From Lachnospiraceae bacterium (GTDB lineage Bacteria > Bacillota > Clostridia > Lachnospirales > Lachnospiraceae): DNA of 64,000 nucleotides. Positions 1 through 8,513 of the stretch are shown in pieces (position 1 is the stretch's first letter; every line of letters begins with the position of its first letter). The notes below the pieces were generated by a model. That model saw only the letters and a program-made list of their open reading frames with translations. It did not search any database and had not been told where the DNA came from. Position numbers and translations under genes: made by a program. The stretch lies in contig SVFB01000125.1 in NCBI GenBank assembly GCA_015057085.1, positions 1-64,000 on the forward strand, in the 5' to 3' direction.

Positions 1-1
1 C

Positions 2-43
2 TACGATGGAGCGTTGGAATCGGTAGAACACTATGCTGCATAA
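2..43 (+). CDS. C-terminal end of an unidentified CDS truncated by the window edge (YDGALESVEHYAA*)
   Basis: Open frame from the window edge to TAA at 41-43, followed by a strong hairpin. Too short to assign a family. Confidence 0.35.
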   Translation, partial: YDGALESVEHYAA

Positions 44-56
44 CTTTGGTTATAGT

Positions 57-79
57 GGTGGAGGGGCTCCCCCTCTACC
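57..79 (+). terminator. GC-rich hairpin downstream of the partial CDS
   Basis: GGTGGAGGGG-CTC-CCCCTCTACC, 10 bp stem including one G-U pair. No U-tract follows directly. Confidence 0.4.
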
Positions 80-137
80 CTTAACATAGATTCATTATAA
101 AATGACAATTTTTTTGTCTTGAAAACTAAGCCACTAT

Positions 138-183
138 ATACCTCATATGATTTCATAGAATCATATGAGGTATTTCTATTTTA
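138..183 (+). terminator. 15-bp perfect hairpin between convergent genes, followed by a T-rich tract
   Basis: ATACCTCATATGATT-tcatag-AATCATATGAGGTAT, then TTCTATTTTA. Confidence 0.6.
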
Positions 184-927
184 TTATTTTTCTAAAGAAC
201 CGCTTTTTTGTTCTTCTTTAAACCATTCAATCTTCTCTTCGATTCGACTCTTTACCAAGTCAGCAATTTCTCGGGTCTTTAAATCCTTATATTCATCATA
301 ATAAATTGGCGGTAAATAATAAATATAGGTTGTGGTTGGGCCTACATGAAAGGAGTTAAAAACTTTATAAGAATCAAATAAAGCTACAGGGACAATTGGT
401 GCTTTTGATTTTAAGGCAATCTTAAAGCTCCCTGCTTTGAATTCTCCTAATTTATTCTTGTTATTAAACTGATATCCGCCTTCCGGGAATAAAATATATG
501 GAGTTCCTTTTGATACTTCATCTGAAACTTCATTGATAATCTGAAGTCCTTGTCTTGGATTGTTTTTCTCAAGACGTTTGCCTTGGACCAAATCGATAAA
601 TTCACGTACTAAAACAGTATGTGATTTGAATTTATCCATGACGAAGGAACAGGGTCTCTTATGTGTGAAAATAATACCTAATACATCATATTTGCCTTGA
701 TGATTCGGATACATGATATATCCGCCCTTTTCAGGAAGATTTTCCTGACCGTAGGCAATTGTTTTGAACTTGCCTGTTTTATTCATCCAAAAAATGACTT
801 TGTGAACCAAGGAATATCTTTGGTGAACCGTGTATTTTTCCGGATGATGTGCTCTCTTTCGCATTTCTGTAATAACAAAAGGGGCTTTATAAAAATTAAA
901 AATAATTACAAATAAAAAATTTATCAT
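184..927 (-). CDS. 1-acyl-sn-glycerol-3-phosphate acyltransferase family protein (PlsC-like)
   Basis: NHQGKYD (NHx4D) and FPEGG motifs. Likely start is MINFLF at 927, preceded by GGAG, rather than the longer ORF. Confidence 0.8.
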   Translation of the reverse strand: MINFLFVIIFNFYKAPFVITEMRKRAHHPEKYTVHQRYSLVHKVIFWMNKTGKFKTIAYGQENLPEKGGYIMYPNHQGKYDVLGIIFTHKRPCSFVMDKFKSHTVLVREFIDLVQGKRLEKNNPRQGLQIINEVSDEVSKGTPYILFPEGGYQFNNKNKLGEFKAGSFKIALKSKAPIVPVALFDSYKVFNSFHVGPTTTYIYYLPPIYYDEYKDLKTREIADLVKSRIEEKIEWFKEEQKSGSLEK

Positions 928-1057
928 AACATATTCACGCTCCGTTGCTATTATATAATAAGTATATATAGAATTCAAATGAAAAGGGCCTATTCGAAAC
1001 AGATGAAACAAAAAAGGCCCTTGGGAATGAAACGGAGTAATGATATTTGAAGATATA

Positions 1058-1447
1058 TTATAATGCTGAGGTATGATATTCCGGTACGATAATGAACTGT
1101 CCACTGTGAATGGATTCTGACTTTAAGCTGTTTACAGATTTAACCTCATTAATGTAATCTTCGATATTGATATCATAATCTTTTGTATACTCTTCTGCTA
1201 TGCTCCAAAGACTGTCTCCTGTTTGAACTTGAATACTAATATATTCTTTGACCGGCTTAGTCTGCTTTGATGCTTTTGCGAAGGCCACAAATGTTGTGCC
1301 TGAAAGAATAATGAGTGAAATAATTAAAATTGCACTGATTGCGATTAATCTTTTCTGTAATGCAACCACGACAGCTCTCTTTTGTAATGATTTGTTTGCT
1401 TTGGCTGAAATCTTATGATTGTATGGTCTCATTTTGTATGGTCTCAT
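1058..1447 (-). CDS. LysM-domain membrane protein, YneA-like (candidate SOS cell-division inhibitor)
   Basis: One N-terminal TM segment plus LysM (IQVQTGDSLWSIAEEY). Divergent from lexA across SOS boxes. SD AGGTTTTACAATG supports the 1447 start. Confidence 0.75.
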   Translation of the reverse strand: MRPYKMRPYNHKISAKANKSLQKRAVVVALQKRLIAISAILIISLIILSGTTFVAFAKASKQTKPVKEYISIQVQTGDSLWSIAEEYTKDYDINIEDYINEVKSVNSLKSESIHSGQFIIVPEYHTSAL

Positions 1448-1510
1448 TGTAAAACCTCCGAATATGTACATTACCCATTAGTGAATATAGCTACCTACTT
1501 ATAATCGAAA

Positions 1511-1612
1511 CGATCATATGTTCGTCGAACAACTGTTTGCAAATTTAATATAGCACCCGAACAACCGTTTGTCAACAAAATAATCGAACAAATTTTCGCG
1601 AATATATGTTTG
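1511..1612. promoter_or_regulatory. Cluster of five LexA (SOS) box-like sites
   Basis: CGATCATATGTTCG 1511-1524; CGAACAACTGTTTG 1526-1539; CGAACAACCGTTTG 1558-1571; CGAACAAATTTTCG 1585-1598; CGAATATATGTTTG 1599-1612. All resemble Gram-positive CGAACNNNNGTTCG. Confidence 0.85.
1547..1575 (-). promoter_or_regulatory. Sigma-A-type promoter for the YneA-like gene
   Basis: Minus strand TTGACA-17 nt-TATATT. An SOS box (1558-1571) covers the spacer. Confidence 0.75.
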
Positions 1613-1638
1613 CTTTTTCAAATTGCTTATGCTATCAT
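1610..1638 (+). promoter_or_regulatory. lexA promoter
   Basis: TTGCTT-17 nt-TATCAT. The -35 overlaps the SOS box at 1599-1612. Confidence 0.65.
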
Positions 1639-1686
1639 TTTTATAAATAAATGAGCGAGACTTGAATATATTTCGGAGGAAAATTA

Positions 1687-2301
1687 ATGTCATACGGTAA
1701 AATCAGCGAAAAGCAAAAAGAAATATTAGAATATATGAAGACCGAAATCCTGAATAAAGGATATCCACCTACAGTTAGAGATATCTGTGAGGCGGTGAAT
1801 CTTAAATCAACTTCTTCGGTATTCTCTCATCTTGAAAAATTGGAAATCAACGGTTATATTAAGCGCGATCCTGCGAAGCCTCGTGCAATCGAAATTATAG
1901 ACGAGAATTTTAATCTCACCAGACGTGAAGTGGTAAATGTTCCTTTAGTAGGACAAGTTGCTGCCGGACAGCCGATTCTTGCGATTCAAAATATAGACAG
2001 TTATTTCCCGATTCCGGCAGAATATATGCCGAATCAGCAGACTTTCATGCTGAAAGTAAAAGGTGAAAGTATGATTAATGTTGGTATTTTTGATGGGGAT
2101 CAGATTTTGGTGAAGCAGCAGGATTCTGCGAATAATGGTGACATTATTGTGGCTTTGGTAGATGACTCTGCTACTGTTAAGACCTTCTATAAAGAGAATG
2201 GCCATATAAGATTACAGCCCGAAAATGATAATATGGATCCTATTATCGTTCCGGACTGCAAGATTCTTGGAAAAGTATTTGGTGTGTTCCGCTTTTTTTA
2301 G
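1687..2301 (+). CDS. lexA: LexA repressor (SOS regulator, S24 autoprotease)
   Basis: N-terminal wHTH (PPTVRDICEAVNLKSTSSVFSHL), VAAG cleavage site, KGESM catalytic Ser, TVKTFY catalytic Lys. SD GGAGG. Confidence 0.97.
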   Translation: MSYGKISEKQKEILEYMKTEILNKGYPPTVRDICEAVNLKSTSSVFSHLEKLEINGYIKRDPAKPRAIEIIDENFNLTRREVVNVPLVGQVAAGQPILAIQNIDSYFPIPAEYMPNQQTFMLKVKGESMINVGIFDGDQILVKQQDSANNGDIIVALVDDSATVKTFYKENGHIRLQPENDNMDPIIVPDCKILGKVFGVFRFF

Positions 2302-2314
2302 CGGAACACTTTTT
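2284..2314 (+). terminator. Intrinsic terminator of lexA, overlapping the end of the CDS
   Basis: GTGTTCCGC-tttttta(t)-GCGGAACAC then TTTTT. The 5' arm encodes the final VFR of LexA and the stop lies in the loop/3' arm. Confidence 0.8.
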
Positions 2315-2333
2315 GTGATATAGCAACATGCTT

Positions 2334-2672
2334 TTATAATTCTACAGGTTTTGCATCTTTCCAGATTCTTTCAAGATTATAAAATTGGCGATCTTCTTTC
2401 GAAAACAAATGAATGATTATATCACTATAATCCATTAAAATCCAAGTTGAATTATTATTTCCTTCAATCTGCTTTGCGTGAACGCCGACTTTTTCCATAG
2501 CTTCATCACATGCGTCCTGCATTGCTGTCAACTGATTTGGATTATTACCGTTTGCAATAATAAAATAATCAGCAATGCTTGAAATTTCGCTGATGTCGAG
2601 GATTGTTACTTCTTCTGCTTTCTTATCGTCTAAAGCATTTTTGATTGATTTTACTAATTCTAAAGTTTCCAT
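2334..2672 (-). CDS. rsfS: Ribosome silencing factor RsfS
   Basis: RsfS/Iojap-type sequence (ADYFIIANGNN..QLTAMQDA..GNNNSTWILMDYSDIIIHLF). Confidence 0.93.
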   Translation of the reverse strand: METLELVKSIKNALDDKKAEEVTILDISEISSIADYFIIANGNNPNQLTAMQDACDEAMEKVGVHAKQIEGNNNSTWILMDYSDIIIHLFSKEDRQFYNLERIWKDAKPVEL

Positions 2673-3253
2673 GGTTGCTCCTTTTCGTATTGACGGTAAT
2701 ATTCATATACTTGCGCTGTGGTGGGATCAATGGCGCCGCTTCTTTTGTTTAGATAATGAATGGTATCATATAAGATATCTGCGACGCAGGCATCGATATC
2801 TTCAAATGCTTCTTTTCTGATTTCCTGCAAATGTTCTGCTTTATCTCTTCCTGGTTCAATATAATCTGCCACAAATATAATCTTATCCAATAGTGTCATT
2901 TCAACGCAGCCTGTTGTATGAACTGAAATTGCATGAAGAATTTCTGGATCTTTTACTCCATATTCCTCTTCCGCTATAATTGCACCTGTTTTTTGATGAA
3001 GTAAAAAAGGGTTTTGATGTTCTATTGAAGAGATTGTAACTTGATGTTGCTCGCATATTTCTATTTGCTGCTCATTGGATAAACATTTAGCACAATCGTG
3101 CAATAATCCTGCCAACATTGCTTTCTCAATATCATATTCATAGCGCATCGCCAGGCAGGAAGCGGTATACATTACGCCGCGAGTATGCAGATAACGATTT
3201 TTATCCAGTTCTTTTTTTAACTTCTTTTGTATCTCTTTGCGTTCCATTTGCAT
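2660..3253 (-). CDS. yqeK: YqeK family HD-domain hydrolase (bis(5'-nucleosyl)-tetraphosphatase)
   Basis: HTRGV, LLHDCAK and HTTG HD-family motifs. Conserved position between nadD and rsfS. Confidence 0.9.
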   Translation of the reverse strand: MQMERKEIQKKLKKELDKNRYLHTRGVMYTASCLAMRYEYDIEKAMLAGLLHDCAKCLSNEQQIEICEQHQVTISSIEHQNPFLLHQKTGAIIAEEEYGVKDPEILHAISVHTTGCVEMTLLDKIIFVADYIEPGRDKAEHLQEIRKEAFEDIDACVADILYDTIHYLNKRSGAIDPTTAQVYEYYRQYEKEQPWKL

Positions 3254-3259
3254 TTTCCT

Positions 3260-3865
3260 TTATAATCCGTACAAATGATGAGCACATATATACTCATAAA
3301 CGTCCGTATTTAGCTCTTTAGGACATTCTTTAGGGCTATTTAGGAGTTGTTTCTTAATATCCGTCGAAGAGGCGCAAAAAGGCTTTGAACGGATAATAGA
3401 GATGTTTGCAGGAAAACAACTTTTAATATGTGCAATCTTCTCTTCCATTTCATCTACGGTAAACTTTTCACGCTCTAAGACTAAGATATGGGCACATTCG
3501 GCTATGATTTCCGGATGAATCCATTTCTCAAAATAATCCAAAGAATCTCCTCCCATGATGAAATATCTCTCATCATTCGGATAACGTTTTTGAAACGCTT
3601 GCATGGTCAAATAGGTATAGCTGACCTTTGATAATGAGGCTTCATAATCACTTACCGATATTTTGGGATTGTGCTTTGAAGCCAGCTGACACATCGCAAT
3701 GCGATGCTCAGATGTGACAAGTGTTTCATCCGCTTTGTTTGGGGATATATAGGATGGCATCAGCAATAAACGGTCTAGGGAGAACTGTTTCATTGCTGAT
3801 TCGGCCATATAAATATGACCTTTATGTATAGGATCAAATGATCCGCCGTAAATTCCTATTTTCAT
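3260..3865 (-). CDS. nadD: Nicotinate-nucleotide adenylyltransferase
   Basis: GIYGGSFDPIHKGH nucleotidyltransferase motif; nadD-yqeK-rsfS synteny. Confidence 0.95.
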   Translation of the reverse strand: MKIGIYGGSFDPIHKGHIYMAESAMKQFSLDRLLLMPSYISPNKADETLVTSEHRIAMCQLASKHNPKISVSDYEASLSKVSYTYLTMQAFQKRYPNDERYFIMGGDSLDYFEKWIHPEIIAECAHILVLEREKFTVDEMEEKIAHIKSCFPANISIIRSKPFCASSTDIKKQLLNSPKECPKELNTDVYEYICAHHLYGL

Positions 3866-3886
3866 GAAATGCCCCTTTTCTTAGGT

Positions 3887-4177
3887 TTACATTGGGAGTT
3901 CGATTTTGCTGTTTTTCTTGGCTTTACGATAGAAAATCATTTTTTTACCAATCACTTTTACAACTTCGCTATGTGTACGCTCACCAATTACATTGGCAAT
4001 TTCTCTCGGATCATCGATACAGTTTTTTAAAACCGATACTTTGATCAATTCTCTTTTTTCGAGTGCATCATCGATTGCATCGATGATTTCAGGTGTAAGA
4101 GACGCCTTTCCGATTTGAAAAATCGGAGTGATTGAATTTGCTAATGAACTTAAATATGCTCTTTGCTTACTTGTCAT
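3887..4177 (-). CDS. yhbY: YhbY family RNA-binding protein (CRM domain)
   Basis: MTSKQRAYLSSLAN..FQIGKASLTPEI..RELIKVSVL pattern; adjacent to obg/nadD. Confidence 0.92.
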   Translation of the reverse strand: MTSKQRAYLSSLANSITPIFQIGKASLTPEIIDAIDDALEKRELIKVSVLKNCIDDPREIANVIGERTHSEVVKVIGKKMIFYRKAKKNSKIELPM

Positions 4178-4185
4178 AATATCCT

Positions 4186-5532
<1,347 letters not shown>

Positions 5533-5820
5533 TTAGTCGTTTGCTACTGGATAAACAGAAGCCTGCTTCTTATCTCTTCCAACGCGCTCGAATCTTAATA
5601 CACCATCTACCTTTGCGAATAATGTATCATCTCCGCCGATGCCTACATTGACACCTGGACGAATCTTCTTTCCACGCTGTCTGTAAAGGATATTTCCAGC
5701 CTTAACGAACTGTCCGTCTGCTCTCTTTGCTCCAAGTCTTTTGGATTCTGAATCACGACCGTTCTTGGTAGATCCAACTCCCTTCTTATGAGCGAAAAGC
5801 TGAAGGTTCATATTTAACAT
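5533..5820 (-). CDS. rpmA: 50S ribosomal protein L27 with a cleavable N-terminal extension
   Basis: L27 sequence ([29 protein letters not shown]). N-terminal MLNMNLQLF precedes the canonical AHKKG. Confidence 0.97.
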   Translation of the reverse strand: MLNMNLQLFAHKKGVGSTKNGRDSESKRLGAKRADGQFVKAGNILYRQRGKKIRPGVNVGIGGDDTLFAKVDGVLRFERVGRDKKQASVYPVAND

Positions 5821-5823
5821 GTC

Positions 5824-6144
5824 TTACACCTCCTCGAAATTTACTTTTAGAAATTTCTTTCCATTGTCTTTCAAAATTCCTTTAAGTCCCAGAATCATAG
5901 ATTCAAATAAGATCTGACTATGTTCATCCGGAGTATCATTTAGCATAACCTTTAGATATCCTTCTGATTGCTCTGCATGAATGGATTTCTTTACGATTTC
6001 CTCTAATGCATTTGCGGTTGTGATAGCCAAAACAGAAACAGCGGAACAATAAATGTCAAATCCACTATCTGCATAACCTGCATGACCTTTCATTTCATAA
6101 CCGATAATCTTATCGAATTTCTGATAAATCGTTACGGTAATCAT
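5824..6144 (-). CDS. prp: Ribosomal-processing cysteine protease Prp
   Basis: GHAGYADSGFDIYCSAVSVL: catalytic His/Cys signature, located between rplU and rpmA. Confidence 0.93.
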   Translation of the reverse strand: MITVTIYQKFDKIIGYEMKGHAGYADSGFDIYCSAVSVLAITTANALEEIVKKSIHAEQSEGYLKVMLNDTPDEHSQILFESMILGLKGILKDNGKKFLKVNFEEV

Positions 6145-6152
6145 AACAATAA

Positions 6153-6461
6153 TTAAGCATTAATCTTGTCAATCTTAACCTGGGTGAACGCCTGTCTGTG
6201 GCCGTTCTTTTTGTGGTAACCGGATTTTCTCTTATACTTGTAAACGATTACCTTCTTTGCTCTGCCTTCTTTGATGACAGTAGCTTCAACAGTAGCTCCG
6301 GAAACTGTAGGCTCGCCTACCTTTAATTCATCACCAGATACTACTAAAACCTGATCAAAAGTAACTTTCTCGTCAGCTTCGACTCCAAGCTTTTCAATGG
6401 TAATGATATCGCCTTCTGAAACTTTGTACTGTTTACCACCTGTTGCAATAATTGCGTACAT
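6153..6461 (-). CDS. rplU: 50S ribosomal protein L21
   Basis: [18 protein letters not shown] ... [20 protein letters not shown]. Confidence 0.97.
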   Translation of the reverse strand: MYAIIATGGKQYKVSEGDIITIEKLGVEADEKVTFDQVLVVSGDELKVGEPTVSGATVEATVIKEGRAKKVIVYKYKRKSGYHKKNGHRQAFTQVKIDKINA

Positions 6462-6543
6462 ATTGGCACCTCCTATTTATCATTACTCGCCAACTTCGGT
6501 GCTGTTAAAAAAGAACAGACTTCTACCTCGTTGTGCGGCATAC
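6462..6543 (-). ncRNA. Candidate L21 leader RNA structure (rplU 5' UTR)
   Basis: Minus strand GCC(GCAC)AAC(GA)GGT...CTGTT-loop-AACAG..ACC(GAA)GTTGGC forms nested helices directly upstream of rplU. Confidence 0.65.
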
Positions 6544-6549
6544 TCAAGT

Positions 6550-6578
6550 ATAATAACATACCAAATATCATGAGTCAA
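6550..6578 (-). promoter_or_regulatory. Promoter of the rplU operon
   Basis: Minus strand TTGACT-17 nt-TATTAT. Confidence 0.65.
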
Positions 6579-6586
6579 CAATATTT

Positions 6587-7780
6587 TTAGGAAATTTGAC
6601 ATATTTCTTTTATAGACTTTTGCACTTTTTTTCTGGTTAATTCTACAAGCCCTAATTTTGTAATATCCACAAATCGACATGGATTTTCATGCTTTTTTGT
6701 TTCTGCCTTTAATGCTTCTATTAGCGCACTTTCTTCTTCAGGTTTCATATTGATAAAGTCAATCAATATCATCCCGGATATGTTGCGAAGGGCAATTTGT
6801 CTTAATGCACTTTGCATTGCTTCATGATTAATTGCAAAGGCATTTGATTTGTTTTTATCGCTTTTTGCAGTATTGACATCAATGAATGTCAAAGTTTCAA
6901 GCTGCTCTATAATGATATTCCCACCGGATTTTAGCCATATCTTTTTGGCTAACAGGCTATCAATGTTTCCTCTAATATGATAAAGAGTCGAAAGAGAAAC
7001 GACTTTATCATCATAAAAGCGCAAGGATTCCTTCGCAACCGGCAGAGACCGATTGATTTCGTCGGCAATTTGCGGAATATCAGTTACGATTTCTTCCTCG
7101 TTTGGTCGAAATTGATTTTTTAAATAATTAATATAGGTTGGCGCTTCAGCCCATATTTCATCATATAAAGCTTTATGAGTATAGGTTTCTTCAATTTGTC
7201 GAAATTGGGCTTGCAAATTAAAGAAATCAGAAAGCAAATCTTCATCTGAAGCATTTTGTGCGATGGTTCGAATTACAATGCCAAAGTTTTCCCGGGCATC
7301 TACCTGCTCTTTCAATAAAGCTTTCATTCGATTCTTGTCGTCGACTGAAAGTCTCGAAGATGCGGAAAATGACTTATCTTTGGTTGTCAAAACCATGTAT
7401 TTTCCTTGAAGCGTAAAGTTGCAACTTGCTGCAGGCTCTTTTTCTTTTAATGCTTCTCGGGTGATTTGAATCAGGATTTCATCTCCGCAGCAAAGGCCGC
7501 TTTTCTTTGAATTTTTTTTTGAATAATACGGAGATTCACATTCGCTCAGGGGCAAAAAGCACACCTGATCTTGCGCAAAGCGAACAAAACAAGCTTTTAT
7601 CGAGGGAATGATATTTTCAACTCTTCCGACATAAATATGATTCAAAATTTGTTTTTGACTTTGATTGCTGATATGTATGCCCATGAGATTGCGGTTGTCA
7701 TCAAGATGTAAACATACGATATATTCCTGATTGTTAATTTGATGCGTTGTCAATGCATAACCGTATTTCATGCTATTCAA
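6587..7780 (-). CDS. Ribonuclease E/G family protein, short form without C-terminal Zn-link
   Basis: S1-like region (IYVGRVENIIPSIKACFVRF), catalytic-site TFIDVNTAK and GMILIDFINM. Ends shortly after GLVELTRKKVQKS. Confidence 0.88.
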   Translation of the reverse strand: MNSMKYGYALTTHQINNQEYIVCLHLDDNRNLMGIHISNQSQKQILNHIYVGRVENIIPSIKACFVRFAQDQVCFLPLSECESPYYSKKNSKKSGLCCGDEILIQITREALKEKEPAASCNFTLQGKYMVLTTKDKSFSASSRLSVDDKNRMKALLKEQVDARENFGIVIRTIAQNASDEDLLSDFFNLQAQFRQIEETYTHKALYDEIWAEAPTYINYLKNQFRPNEEEIVTDIPQIADEINRSLPVAKESLRFYDDKVVSLSTLYHIRGNIDSLLAKKIWLKSGGNIIIEQLETLTFIDVNTAKSDKNKSNAFAINHEAMQSALRQIALRNISGMILIDFINMKPEEESALIEALKAETKKHENPCRFVDITKLGLVELTRKKVQKSIKEICQIS

Positions 7781-8513
7781 TCACTTCTCCCATCTCGCCG
7801 AGGGAAATAAAATTCCCCTGCTCATCTTTGGTAAACAAATCAACTCTGTGAATCTGAATGGCCAATGGATTATATTCAAGTCCGGCTTTTTCATAGATTG
7901 ACGATAGAACAAGCTCCGGCTTTAAGTTATCAGTACTTCCGGTTGATACAAATAAATGAAATGATGGTTTGTCAGATTCATCTTTAATCAGCTTGAAATC
8001 AAATACCAAAGGCTTTAAATCAACATTTTTTTCGGATTTCTTTGTTTTCTTTAAGATGACAAAGTTTTCTTGCGAAAAATATAATTCATCAAGTTTCTTT
8101 TCCCATTCTTCATAGGTAAAAGGACTATCGTAGCCGTCTTTATAACTTAATACATATTCTCCGGCAGCAATGATTGCCATAGAAGTTTTGGCATGCTCCG
8201 GCAAAAGTCTGTATCCTACAATTTTGACGCCGTCAACCATTGTATCATTTAAGGTTTTTAAAGCATCTTTGGTAGATGCAGTGGAATTAACATCAATATC
8301 CAAATATTCTCCGTCACTTGTAATTCCAACGCCTAAAGGCGAAGCAAAAGACATTTTTTGATGAGGAGAATAGCCTTCCGAATAACAAATATCTATATGA
8401 GCGCGTCTGATGGCTCTTTGGAAATAACGCATCATATCCAAATGACCGACAAATTTCATGACACCGGATTTTTGAAATTTAATTCTTATTTTCAAAACAT
8501 ACACCTCCGCCAT
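7773..8513 (-). CDS. TIGR03936 family radical-SAM-associated protein (DUF2344)
   Basis: IRIKFQKSGVMKFVGHLDMMRYFQRAIRRAHIDICYSEGYSPHQKMSFASPLGVGITS; adjacent to its radical SAM partner. Confidence 0.88.
   Translation of the reverse strand: MAEVYVLKIRIKFQKSGVMKFVGHLDMMRYFQRAIRRAHIDICYSEGYSPHQKMSFASPLGVGITSDGEYLDIDVNSTASTKDALKTLNDTMVDGVKIVGYRLLPEHAKTSMAIIAAGEYVLSYKDGYDSPFTYEEWEKKLDELYFSQENFVILKKTKKSEKNVDLKPLVFDFKLIKDESDKPSFHLFVSTGSTDNLKPELVLSSIYEKAGLEYNPLAIQIHRVDLFTKDEQGNFISLGEMGEVIE

Noticed and set aside
119-301. 60-aa ORF crossing a hairpin between convergent genes
   Set aside because: Runs through the 138-173 palindrome and into the plsC 3' end; better explained by terminator sequence.
6483-6680. 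65-aa minus ORF across the rng 3' end and rplU leader
   Set aside because: Covers the rplU promoter and structured leader; carries no Zn-link or other motif.
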